A DNA stretch of 64,000 nucleotides. Source: Hygrocybe punicea (lineage: Eukaryota > Basidiomycota > Agaricomycetes > Agaricales > Hygrophoraceae). Positions 43,033 to 54,113 of the stretch are shown one piece after another (the stretch's first letter is position 1; each line of letters opens with the position of its first letter). Below the pieces are notes generated by a model. It was not told the origin of the DNA, did not search any database, and was given only the letters and a program-made list of their open reading frames with translations. The position numbers were made by a program, and so were the translations under genes. Location of the stretch: NCBI GenBank assembly GCA_963556145.1, contig OY744473.1, positions 1,302,001 through 1,366,000 of the forward strand, written 5' to 3'.

Positions 43033-44251
43033 ATGCGTTTAAATTTCTCGGTCATCCTCATCGCCATTAATATTCTTGCGGTGGCTCGAAGCATTCCTGT
43101 CCAACAGTAAGGATTCAGAATCTGATCCATCATGCCTGTCAAATTCTTCTTCTGCAGTGTGGTACCGAGATCCTCCAGCGGGTCGGTATGTTCATTTATC
43201 CCGTTTTTAAACATTGGGATATTTATTTCCGCATCTCCCAAAAATTGGTAAAACCAGCCGTTCAATCCCAATGAAGTGTCATCGGATTCCGCATCGCCGT
43301 TCAATCCCAATGAACTGTCGGATTCCGCATCGCCGTTCAATCCCAATGAACTGTCATCGGATTTCGCATCGCCGTTCAATCCCAATGAAGTGTCATCGGA
43401 TTCCGAACCGCCGTCAGCACTCCCGAGGACACCATCACCGAGGCCCCCAAAGCAGAGACCAGGTACGTTCCTACACTGTACATACATAAAGGGATTCTGA
43501 CTAATCAATGGGCGTTATCGGTGGCAACAGTCGCACCCACCAGGCCTTTTCTGGTCCCACCATTGCGAGGTGATCGTACGTTTCCACACTGCATACATGA
43601 AAGGATCCCGACTAATGATTGGGCATTAACAACGGCAACAAGGCACATCTTCGGGTGATGGTGCATTTCTACATTGTGCATACATGAAGGGGTTGTGACT
43701 AATAAATGGGCCTTATCTAGAGCGACAACTTGTAGCTTCGAGTGCTGGTAAGTTTCTACACTGTGCATATGTGGGGGGAATAATAAATGGCCATTATCAT
43801 GGAAACTAGGACCGAGGCCAATTAAACTCCCGAAGGTGGGTGTGATTGGGCAAAGGAGTCCTGAGAATATACGTGCGTTTCTACACTGTGGAATATGAAG
43901 GGATTCTGACTACATGGGCATTATTTGTGTACTGCTGTTTTGCAGGCAAGGCGCTGGAGATGGCATTGCGGCCTATTCAAGATCGTCGTCAACGACGACA
44001 ACACCACAGTATGTCTCATTGTCACTACATTGGATCTTCATTTATACTTTCTCACAGTGGATGTCAACATCATTGATCATGATCTAACTCAAGTTAAAAG
44101 AGCACGGGAATGGTTGCATGAGATCATAAAGAACAAAAAGAACCAGGGTGAAAATCTGAAGGCCCTCTCTAAGATCGTCGAGGATTTGCGTCTATATTTG
44201 TTGAAGCAGAAGTCAAACCTTTTGTCACAAAGGAACTTGGCAGCTCAATAA
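43033..44251 (+). CDS. Predicted small secreted protein, copy 2, nine exons, five homologous phase-1 introns
   Basis: Exons: 43033-43106, 43158-43185, 43258-43462, 43531-43575, 43643-43660 (18 nt), 43736-43747 (12 nt), 43810-43872, 43946-44008 and 44058-44251. They join in frame to 233 residues with no stop. The signal peptide is MRLNFSVILIAINILAVARS, followed by IPVQHVVPRSSSGS. Exon 3 has four 12-13-residue repeats (SPFNPNEVSSDSA type), then a Pro-rich end (RTPSPRPPKQRP). The introns from 43463 to 43945 are 62-75 nt, all in phase 1. They share GTTTCTACACTGTGCATA, GAAGGGATTCTGAC and ATAAATGGGC. The C-terminus (DHDLTQVKRAREWLHEI...) is helical and basic. No known domain. A secreted effector-like or surface protein is an inference. 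Confidence 0.75.
43258..43410 (+). repeat. 39-bp coding repeat in exon 3, four units
   Basis: Units start CCGTTCAATCCCAATGAA at 43258, 43297, 43333 and 43372. One unit lacks a codon (36 bp). Copy 1 of the gene lacks this expansion at the corresponding place, so the repeat number changes between paralogues. Confidence 0.85.
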
Positions 44252-44539
44252 TTTATAAATAAGGCTTGTTCTGTACATCAGTAAATTTACACATCCCTTT
44301 TTTGACACTTTTAGCAACCTAGCCTTTTTTTGGACTACTTGGGCTTTTTCTCTTGTTTTTTAAAGCTTTTATAGCTACTTTTATTCACCTTTGCAACTTG
44401 GGCTACGTGTAAGCAATGTTAGCTGATAGTTACTAGTAGTACTAGTAGTAGTAGATCTTCAAATTACTTATAGTTCAACAAGCAAATAAGTTAACAAGTG
44501 ACATTCTACCACGAAAAACTAAGAAGTTGTAAGAACTCA
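44252..44539. other. No gene; intergenic
   Basis: AT-rich DNA with a short (GTA/CTA) simple repeat near 44434-44455. Separates the secreted-protein gene from the SF3B1 pseudogene. Confidence 0.4.
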
Positions 44540-46757
44540 CGGAGGCCTAAATAAAGACTTGGACTGTAGTAGTGGGTGCTTATTGTACACGTTTTGGCCC
44601 TCACTGAGTTCACTTAGGTCAGGGTAGAAAGGGACCAGTGCGTTATAACATGCCAGTCCTACAGATCCAAAGTACGTTAGAACCATGCAAATTGAATTCA
44701 TAATGTCAAAAAGTGATGCACCTCACGAACTTTCCTCGCCGGGTGGAACAGGCCTTGCAACACATAACTCAACAATATGCCTGGGCCCAACGTTGTAGAG
44801 GTGGGACAGGCTCAGGGAAGGGACTCAAGGGACTCAGAGTCAATGGAACATCGATGTATCAAGATGAAGACTGCTATGACAGGAACTGCTATCTATGGAA
44901 ACCAACCATGGGAGTCTGTGTCACGTGACTGTACAGGTACATCTACTACAATGTGACCTGCATCACTTTGATCGTGTCCATCACGGCGCCAATGACATGT
45001 GGCGATGTCTTGAAGCAGTTTGGCCACATGAGGTTCATTAGATGTAGCATGGAGTCTTTGCAACCCAAGCCGGCGATGCCCAATGTGAGATGTTTGATGA
45101 TGGTACTTGCAGTCTGCCGATGAACAAGATCATGATCGGTAAGAGCATCTTCCAGCATGGTGACAACTGAGTCGCAGTAATATGCCGATTGCAGTCCAAT
45201 GTATTCAAAAACGAAAGAAAGTGCCTTAAGGCAACCTGTGTGGACATTCAGCTCCACCATGCAGTATTTGTTCAAGATGGCAGGAATACAGGTGAAAGCT
45301 ATATTGAACAATGATCAACTTGTCACCTCTGAGGGGCAAACAAAACTCACGACCACGAGTTTCCGCCACAATTGCAATTGCAACAGTGCTACACACCCAA
45401 CTCTGTCGCTCCTGGACGTGTAAATTTGTCAATGGTACTGACAGGACATCTTGTGGGCCAAGACTTTTGGCGATGTACCCAAAAGAATTCACCGCAGCTC
45501 GCCGAATACCCTTTTTATGTGCCTTGAGAAGATCAAGCAGCTCAAAGCAAATACACATCCATTCGCGAGTGGGCACAAATTCCGCACCATGATCCGCTGT
45601 CGAAAGATGATAAGTCACACGAATACATGTAGAAATTGAAACCACTCACCAATGCGACCAATGAGATTGATAGAAGCTTCCTGCACCTTTTCGTGTCTGT
45701 TGCGAAGAATCGGTGTCATTCGAGGTACTGTGTGATCAGACATTCATCAGCGTCACTTATGAATTAGTGTTGCCGAAGTTCGGTTCGGTCCGGTTTTTCA
45801 CTATTTTTGAAAAACCTGAACCGGAACCATCGGTTCGGTGAAAGGGTGCACTGCGGTAATGTGAACGGAATCAAATACCAACTCTACCACAGTGCTGTAT
45901 GAATTCTGAGGGGTTCAATCTCAATACAAAAGGTTAGTAAAAATACTCAGAGGTGCTCTGGATAGTGGCGATGATGTTTCTGATGTGCATGATGTGCACG
46001 GCGTGTGTGAAACAGTCGGCGATGTTTTTGGTGTATATGTAGCACTTTATAGAAGGAACGCAAAGTTTAATAGAGTACAGCGGAGCTATCGCATGGACGG
46101 CGCAGTAAAGAGGTGATATGATAGACTGGAATCAGGGGTATACAAGACATCTCTCTAGTATGTAAACTATAGGGGGTATTTATGTGAAGTTGGTTGTTAG
46201 GACAATAAAGGGTGAAGAAGGCAAGACAAATAGACGGTGCACGACGGAACTATGGTGCGATAGGGATGAAATGGAACTGAAACAAGGGGTATAGCACCAT
46301 GCGAAGCAATTTCCAAAATATGTAGGGGGTAGGAGCTATAATGTTTGGCATAAGTGAAACATGTCGCATAAAGACTTCCCTGGGACCGGAACGGAATCGG
46401 AATGGAATAGGGTGAATGGTATAAGTGTGGATGATGTCGGAGAGGCTCGAAATATGTTTCCAAAGGGGGCCGAAGTGCTCCGAAGAAAATCGCTGTAATG
46501 TCAAATTATTGCCCATATTGCGTGCATATCGCAGTCGCATCGCAATGGAGATACATATAAATCGGGATGTTTCGCAATTAATCGCAGCATGTCGAGGCTA
46601 GAATAGGTCCAATAGAATGTTTCTGTGCTTAGGGACATGCGCTGCATATCATCGGTTCAGCTGAATGCCAAACCGGAACTGGAACCACGTCAAACGGTTT
46701 CAAGGCGTTCGGTCTGCGTTTGAACACAGTTCGAACCGCGAACCAACCTCCAAATCT

Positions 46758-46809
46758 CCTCGTGAAGACCAGGCGCACATCAATTGATGTGGTGCTGGGT
46801 TTCACGAGG
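46758..46809. repeat. Palindrome centred on CAATTG (hAT copy 2, first)
   Basis: 52 bp: CCTCGTGAA at the left, TTCACGAGG at the right, CACATCAATTGATGTG at the centre. Counterpart of 15127-15178. Confidence 0.82.
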
Positions 46810-47062
46810 GAAGCAGGAGGTGGGATGGGAGGTGGGGTGGTTGTAGGAACTCGGGCAGGAGTGGAGGGCCAAAGTAAGGTGGCAGACAGCAACTACTTGC
46901 TGTCGCCATCCTCACTCTTGCCCTCGCCATCCCTGCTGTGGCTGCTGTCAATGACAGGGGCCATTTGGCCACCTTCGTCGTCGTCGTTGTCCTGTAGTAG
47001 GCAGGGTGGGGGGGAGGAGATGGGGATGCTGCTAGCCCCCTCACCCCTTCACCACCTATTTG

Positions 47063-47116
47063 ACCTTGTGACACCGGACGCACGTCAATTGACGCGTCAC
47101 CGTGTGTTCGCGAGGT
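47063..47116. repeat. Palindrome centred on CAATTG (hAT copy 2, second)
   Basis: 54 bp: ACCTTGTGA at the left, TTCGCGAGGT at the right, CACGTCAATTGACGCG at the centre. Counterpart of 14973-15026. Confidence 0.78.
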
Positions 47117-49309
47117 GGAACGGGGTTGGGGGCCTCTTCGGGCTGGGGAAAATTCGACAGCAAACGAAAAAAGACTTACCTGGCGGCCGGGGGTGGATGC
47201 ACCACTCTCCCAGCCAGTTCTCTCACTTTCTGCGTTATTGTTGTGTGTGGTTGTTGCTGTTGCCATTGCAGTTGCTGTGGCCATTGTCATTGTCGTTGCG
47301 GTTGTCGCTGTCGTTGTCGTTGTGGTTGCTGCTGCTGCGGTTGTGGTTGCTGTCACTGGGGGTCATTTGGCCATTGTCATTGTTGTCATTGTTGTCATCA
47401 TTGGGGTGGTGGCATTGGTGGTGGTGGTGGTGTTGCCACTGCCATTGCTGCTGCTGCCACTGCTGCTATGAATTCACTCTGACTTGCGTTGGAACGCGAG
47501 GGAGGTTTTTGGGTGAAGTTGACCACGGGTGCCTTATTTATGTGGTCAAGGTGGGCCCCATGGGGCTGTTCTATGTAAGAAAATGTCAGTCAAATATGAA
47601 ATAAAGTCATTACTTACCATGGTTGTTGAGTAATGTTAGTGTTGAGTCGAAATTGAAGAGTTGTGCGTGTATGTTTAAGGTCACATGACCTAAGTTCACG
47701 TGACTGCATACAAAAAAATGTGAAAATTTGAGTATCTAAATGAGTATCTACGTAGGTAAATATATATTATGGTTCGTGGTTTGCACCACGTTTGAACGTG
47801 GTTTGAACCGCATGTCAGTGCCAGAACTGCAAACCGAACTGGCAGTTTGGTTCAGCCAAAGGGCTGAACCAGAACCGAAATTCCGGTTCGGTTCGCAGTT
47901 CAAACCAGGTTCGGATCGGTTCTGAACCGAACTTCGGCATCACTATTATGAATTCAGTCTGAAAGGTACAGTCAACAAGGTTGCGAAGGTGTGGCAGTAC
48001 AGCACAGCCCATCATGATTGCAATTTGCTGGATGATGTGAATGCCAGTGTACCGCACCTGCCACAACTTTTTCAAGCAGCACATGGCCTTGAGGAATGGG
48101 AGGAGTGAAGGGATGCCGAGAGTGGAGGCCATGACTGAGAATGCACATGCTGTCATATTACAAATGTACTCATCTGCGTGGTCGATATCTGGTCGCATTG
48201 TGGAGATCATGTGTACCAGACCTGCAGCTTTGGACAAGTTCGAGATGATCTCATGGCCCTTGACACAAGCATAGTAGTCCTCATTGATGAGAAGGGGTTT
48301 GATGATGACAAGGATCTTGTGAACATAAGGGCGGACAAGGTCATCGAGCTTGTACAGTACACGGTTGATGACCTTGATGGGAAGATGGCACTCCTGATCT
48401 TCAAATGTGCGTTCCATGAGGAGGGGCAGTATCTTGTCAAAAAGTGGCCCAGCTCCGAATTCACGTGCTTTATCTGTGATCTGCTGGTGTGTGGTTTTGT
48501 GCACAGGGGGTGTGCCGTTCTTTATTTTGAGGAGGAGGCACATGATCTTGCGCTCCTTCATCTCCTTGACTGAGAGTTTGGTCTCGTCCTCCTCTGCCTT
48601 GAAAAATGCGAGGTTGCCAATGCCTGCAATTTCTGTAGGGAGTTCGGGCGCTAGGCCAGCAGCTGCTGCGAGGGATGCAGCATTGGAGCTTTTCTAGATT
48701 TCGAACCCACCCACCTCTGTTATGGGAGTTGCCAACAGTTTATGAGGGATGACCATGGGAGCATACCTGGGTGGGGGCAGGACTATAGCATAGCCAGCCG
48801 CAGGAAGGATGGCATCAAGTTCTTCGTCCGTGAGGTAGCGATTGTGTTTGTCTTTGTGCATGAACCTGGGGGCATTCATAATTATTGGAGCCATGGAGGC
48901 ATCTATGAAGCCATTGGCTGTAGCAAGAATGCTTGGTGGTCTCAGACATCGGTGGGCATGGCATCCCAATGTGAACGGCGTTTCTTTGGGGCAGAGGTGT
49001 CGAAAGCCTCCTTGGACCATTCGCCCATGTTACGTTAGTTGGGGTCCACATTTTCATCCATTGGTTCTGACATGTCCCACTGGTGTTCACACTTTGTGGT
49101 AGATGGTACATCATTGTTGGCCTACAAGTTCTTTGGCAGCTGCTAGCTCTCTTGCAATGTCTTTGATCTTGGCATCCTGTCAAGATCCATGTTAGCCTTG
49201 CCCTCTTCTGTATCTTTGCGGTTCTTCTCTGCGATGGCTCTCACCTCCTCCAGCTCCAGCCTCACTGGCATGACAACATCCATGACTTTTTCAAACAGAA
49301 CATGACTTT

Positions 49310-49543
49310 TAGGAGTGGAAGGAGGGAGGGATACCAAGACCGGTGACCACAACTGAGAACACATGTACTCATCTGCATGGTCAATCTCTGGTGGCATGGT
49401 GAATATTGTGTGCGCCACTGGCACGTCTGCAGCTTTTGACAAGTTCAAGATGATCTCCGAGTTGACACAAGTGCAGTAGTCCTCACCGATAAGAAGGAGC
49501 TAAGGTTTCATGAATGTAGGGCCAGATGAGGTCATCGAGCCTG
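49310..49543 (-). pseudogene. Second, shorter SF3B1-derived fragment
   Basis: Minus-strand text LDDLIWPYIHE, GEDYCTCV, EIILNLSKAA and EIDHADEYM repeats, with many changes, the HEAT segment found in the main pseudogene ([12 protein letters not shown] ... [20 protein letters not shown] ... DIDHADEYI near 48170-48350). It is preceded by the Plavaka gene and followed by a coiled-coil-like stretch (LELEEVRAIAEKNRKDTEEG, about 49190-49270) of unclear origin. This looks like a partial tandem duplication that decayed earlier than the main copy. Confidence 0.7.
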
Positions 49544-49554
49544 TATAATTAAAA

Positions 49555-52090
49555 TAAAATTTCATGGGAGTGATGGTCAGCAAATTTATTGACATAGAAA
49601 GCTTGAAAAGCATCCAGAGTGTCGTGAAATGTAAAAGATTTGGGGAGGAACTCGTTTCCCACAACACCTATTAGGTGTACACCACGGAGGACAGAATCAA
49701 GGTGGATAACAGCTGCTCGGTGAATTTTATCTGGTTTGATGATCCACATTCCAGTATTATCACAAGGATCCTCACCAACCTGCGAAAACCATTGAATCAA
49801 GGCACATGGATAATGGATAGAAAGATAAGTGAAGGAGAAAAACAGAAAAACACAGGCTGTGTGTAGGCCCTGGAAGCCATCCCGGATTGGGTCATGCTCA
49901 ACGACAACACAGTCATAGCATGGCGGACCATGATGCCATGAGGGAACTGCACGAATTCTCTTGCAGTGCATGCCTCCAATGCCAGACAAATCACTGGGGG
50001 AAAAAAATGTTGCAATGGCTGAGTGGTACACATAAACAGACCCCGAAAAATTGGGGCACTGATCTAATGTAACATCTGAGCCTGCGATTTCAGAATCAGG
50101 GTGTAATTGGTCATATAGAAAGCATTCGATGAGTTCTTGAAGTTCTGGATGTGAGATGAAATTGCCGAGCTCCTTGACATTCCTTGGATACTTTTGTACT
50201 ATCTGTCTGGTCAGAATATTCATAGATGCAGCAGAAATGTAGCACATACCATGGCATTTCACCAGTTTTACTTCTCTGAGACCTTTCGCACCATTAGCGA
50301 CACCCAGATCAGCTCGCTCATCATCGTGATTGCTGTCATCCAAATCAGGGGCATTGTCATACTGCTCCAAGACAACATTGTCAGGCTCTGGGAGCGCAGC
50401 TGGCTGAGGTTGAGGGGGACCTGGGCCATGCATCATCCCATGAGCAGTGTACTCCACTTGTGCAGCAGCAAGCTTCTCTATCCATTGAATTGTGATCAGC
50501 ATTTGTCCCAGTGCATTATGTTTGCTTGACCGCCACCATGGCTCCTTTACTGCCTTGATGTGCCTATTCTCTGTGATGAGAGGCCATTGGGAGCACCAAA
50601 CGCCTGGATGAGATGGCGATAGTGACAGAGAGAGTGTTGGCGGGGTAGAGAAAAGTCATCTCATATGCCAACATCATGAAATATTTCACGTTCGCGGTGG
50701 AAACGAGTAAGAGCGTTGTCAATTTCAACCAAGGTATCTTCACTGATTATGGACTGGCATACAAGATAACAGAATTCGTTGAATGAGCTAATTGCCCAAA
50801 CAATTTGGTCTGGAACGTGACTAAAAATTGCTGGGAGAAACACCTAATTAAATTAGATAGTGATATATATTGTGTCAAAGCTAGTGCACCTTCATTAAAG
50901 CCTTTGAATCATTCCCTGTCCATTGTTTGAAGCCGTGACCTTGAGGAAATTGATGTAGGCCTGGAAATGATGGTGCAGCGGCAATTCTAAACATTCAAAT
51001 GAGCAAGCTGATGCTCCCAATCAGAATTTGGATGTGCCATCTATCAATGTCAGCCAAGATTCAGGCAGCCTCCGCTGCAGGATGGGAAATTTCAATGTAG
51101 CTTACTACCCAGTCAATGAGGTGATCTTTGAAAACACCCTTGATAACTTGATGAAGTAAGTCGGGAGATAAAAGTTCATGTATATCGGCTTGAGGAAACC
51201 CTGTTGTAAAGGGCTGTATAAAATGTCAACATTACATGTCACAGTAACTAAGCTCTCGTAAACATACAATAAGATCCCCAATGATTCCATAGTTATCCCA
51301 CAGTTCCTTCAAACTCCAGTTTTCAAGTAGTGTAGTGGTATGTTCATGTGAACGTTGTCCGGCTGGCATGGCATCAAGGTCAGTGTGAAGCGCTGTGCAG
51401 CTAATATGAAGATTTAGGTAAATTGTAAAGAGTTGAAGGGAAACTCACCATGGGCACCAGCCATTAACTATGCATGCTAATAGGGCTTGTTCCTGGTAGT
51501 CCGCAATATAAGGGCCAAGTCCATAGATAACGCATCGGAAGTGCCTGTCAGTGCATTGTGTAATACGAGGTACCAACATGTGTGGTTTGAGTGGCAGGAG
51601 GATGTGGTGGGGGGGACTGTGAAATAGCTGACGGCGGGATTTGCAAAAGTCGGCATCATCTTGATATTCTTGTGAAGCTGGAATTGCAAAGTGAGATTTC
51701 ATAAGTGTCACAAAAAACAGTAGTACTTTTGGGTATTGTTAGAAAACCAACTACAGAAAGTGCATTGCAATGAGCACGATGCACATTGTTGGAAACATTT
51801 CCTATCAAGGCGTAAAGAGGATGGTACTCAGTGTGTCCTGTCACTACTGAAACTGTCGTTTTGTCACTGCCAAGGATGACAGGCGCAAACATCACGCCAT
51901 GGTTTTGTTCATCTGCTGTGATTTTATCCTGTTGTGCAGGCATCATGAACTTGAATAAGGCACAATGTGTGAATAGAGAACGTACAGCTTGCTCCTGAGC
52001 CCAATTTCCAGACATCAGGTCTGTAAACTGTCGCAGAGTGGGTGAGAGGACTGGGCCAGGCAACTTCTGAAATTTGCATCTCTGCAATTT
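49555..52090 (-). pseudogene. Plavaka (CACTA/EnSpm-like) transposase, 5'-truncated and decayed
   Basis: In order on minus: VMFAPVILGSDKTTVSVVTG, LIGNVSNNVHRAHCNALSVV, CVIYGLGPYIADYQEQALLA, GFPQADIHELLSPDLLHQVI, CYLVCQSIISEDTLVEIDNA, RFHREREIF and a C-terminal half open for 317 codons (49549-50502). The last contains SAIATFFSPSDLSGIGGMHC, FFSFTYLSIHYPCALIQWFS and FYVNKFADHHSHEI. These blocks are typical of Plavaka transposases of Agaricomycetes. The N-terminal third is absent, introns are partly recognisable, and stops separate several blocks. The gene is dead. No CACT-type termini were found. Confidence 0.82.
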
Positions 52091-52539
52091 AAAAATTTAC
52101 TCTCAGCAGCTTAGAAACAATGTTTGTAAACAAAACTTACACATGTCAGAAAGTTTAATTGTTTTTTAAACTAAGTTTACATTTGGCTAATCACATGGTT
52201 GCACACTCACTGTCCCTTGACACCCAGCGTGTCCTCCGTCACTACCATCCATCACTGTCACCAGCTGACACACTCACCGGAGCCGTCACCTGCTGACAGC
52301 CTGCTATTTGCTGTCTCCGCTTGACGTCAAACCTTATGCTGCCTTGTGGCACTTCTTTCTGCCTGCAAGTCATATACCTCAGAAACACCCCAAGGGCCTC
52401 CTAAGCCCCTTGTCTTGTCTCCAAGGTATGTCCCACATCACTTTGCCCATTTCCTTTATTTACCTTGCCTCATCTCCTAGTTAGCTGCCATGTGTATTTT
52501 TCATGAATAAATGTCGTTCCTCCCAATCGTGCTTCTTGC
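52091..52539. other. No gene; boundary between Plavaka remnant and YR element 2
   Basis: Non-coding. It contains ACACTCACTGTC / TCACCAGCTGACA-type repeats near 52210-52300 that may be the 5' leader of the truncated YR retrotransposon. No terminus recognised. Confidence 0.35.
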
Positions 52540-54113
52540 ATGTCAAGCACTCAAAATTACCCCTCAACATCATTGTCTGCACCATCAGGTGCCACGAACT
52601 CAGAGACAGTCAATCAGTGTATCCTCGTCACCAACCGCTTCCGACTTGGAGACATTACCAAAGCATCAGCCATCCTTGAATTGCAAGGTATTTTCACCGA
52701 CCTCAGTCTTGAAACCGATGTCCTTGAGTCCACATTCACTGTCTATCTCTGGATCCTTGATAACATCTACCAACAGCTCAGTGAAGCCAGGGCCCACAGG
52801 ACATTCTTCAACGCTTCTGGCCCCAGACAAGGCCCATCCAAGCCTGAAGTCGCAGCTGTCCAGTCACATGAGCCATCACCCATCGCCTGCCCAGCTCCAA
52901 GCAGCCGCAGAGCCCCAGTATCGACAGTGAGCTTGAACAAGTGGTCAAGCCAAAGATCAACCTCAAATCACTCCCATGGGTCATCCAAGAAGAAATTGAA
53001 CCTCATGTCTATCCATCTCGCTTCAGGAGACTCTGTCAATGCTTGACAACATCTCCTGGGATCCCAAACTCACCAAGTCATCACTGCTCAACTCAGCCTG
53101 GTGTCTGCAGTTTCCCGACTCAGAGTGGACCAACCTGCTTTCAGGATGAGCCATCGACCTTGACCATGTCCTTGCCAGTGGATACTCCATCACTCACGAT
53201 GATAAACGATCCAAAAAGATCGGTGGCATTGAGTTCGTTGTTGGGGCCGTCAAGCCTGCAAGGGTCATTGACACACATGGGAAGTGAGTCATCGCCTGGG
53301 GATGAACTTGTGAAGCAACCCTCTTCATTTTCCTGCCAGGGCTGCCGAGTTGTGGGATTATGGAAAGCACATCAGTGAATTGTTCACTGCCTTCCCAGAC
53401 TCAATGTACCAATGTATCATTTAATATGACCAGGCCACTTGCATCTGGACTGCTCAATGGTGAGACGTTGAGCTTACAGACTTTGCTCATTTTGCCGACC
53501 TTCACATCCTCTGGATCCAAAACGCTGGAGCTGGCACTACTCACGCTCTAGCCACTGAATGCTCCCAGCCAGACTCGGCCAAGCAAAAAGAGCCCTGCCA
53601 CCAGTGGAATGCCAAATGTTGCCCAAACATTGCCTTGAACTGCGACTATAAACACAACTAAGTGCCAGTCCCCTCAGCATCTGTCTGTCGACTGCATCAT
53701 GTTCCAAAAACAGTAGCATAAAGGATTCATGGTCGAGATGGCCTATTTGAAGGCAACACCATACTCCTTTGGCATCTCCCCGACCGTGATGATCCTGTCT
53801 CCACTTTCAAGTCCAACCTCACTTCCCATGATCTTCTCTTTCTTCTCTTTCCTCTCCACCCTGAGCTTTGGCTCTGCCATGATGGCTCCATGCCCCTTCA
53901 TTCCTGGTTCCTCAGCCACTTGCACTGCCATTTTTCTGCTGAAATTGCCAGCCAGTCCCTCCGCTCTGGTGGGGCGACTGCCCTCACCCACGATGATGTC
54001 CCTCTTGACCAGATTCAGGCCATTGGCCATTGGGCCTCCAAGACCTTTTGTATCTACATTCATCAACACCCCGCTCTCCTTGCTGCACACTTTGCACCTT
54101 GTGCTTCCTTCTA
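52540..54113 (+). pseudogene. Truncated Ngaro-like element 2: Gag remnant joined to the end of a tyrosine recombinase
   Basis: The Gag-like part (SETVNQCILVTNRFRLGDIT; VKPKINLKSLPWVIQEEIEP) corresponds to ORF1 of the element at 21110-25135, with frame changes. The whole reverse transcriptase and the first half of the recombinase are missing. The text then resumes with GLFEGNTILLWHLPD and WFLSHLHCHFSAEIASQSLR, then SGGATALTHDDVPLDQIQAI and WASKTFCIYIHQHP. The recombinase box here keeps Arg (QSLRSGG), unlike the copy at 21110. The element is inactive. Confidence 0.7.

Larger units (their letters stand above)
45765..47945 (-). mobile_element. hAT-family element, copy 2, inserted in the SF3B1 pseudogene
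   Basis: Starts TAGTGTTGCCGAAGTTCGG and ends GAACTTCGGCATCACTA. The 8-bp duplication TTATGAAT flanks it (45757-45764 and 47946-47953). On minus it contains the same short frame as copy 1 (ESERTGWESGASTPGRQ before a GTAAGTC donor) and a Thr/Ala/Met low-complexity stretch, plus two CAATTG palindromes. No catalytic domain. Orientation is opposite to copy 1. Confidence 0.88.
44540..49095 (-). pseudogene. Splicing factor SF3B1 (HSH155) homologue, broken by deletion and a hAT insertion
   Basis: N-terminal pieces at 49095-48700 read MSEPMDENVDPN, GEWSKEAFDTSAPKKRRSHW and NRYLTDEELDAILPAAGYAI. Then [55 protein letters not shown] and RHTGI-like HEAT repeats run to [13 protein letters not shown] at 47950. 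After the hAT element the text resumes at 45720 with [20 protein letters not shown], then [49 protein letters not shown]-like and WPNCFKTSPHVIGAVM. It ends with YVLQGLFHPARKVREV and LVPFYPDLSELSEG. Roughly 350 residues of central HEAT repeats are missing. Introns are retained (for example GTGAGT...GACAG near 45605-45655), so this is a genomic duplicate, not a processed copy. Stops and frameshifts are frequent. A functional SF3B1 must exist elsewhere. Confidence 0.85.
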
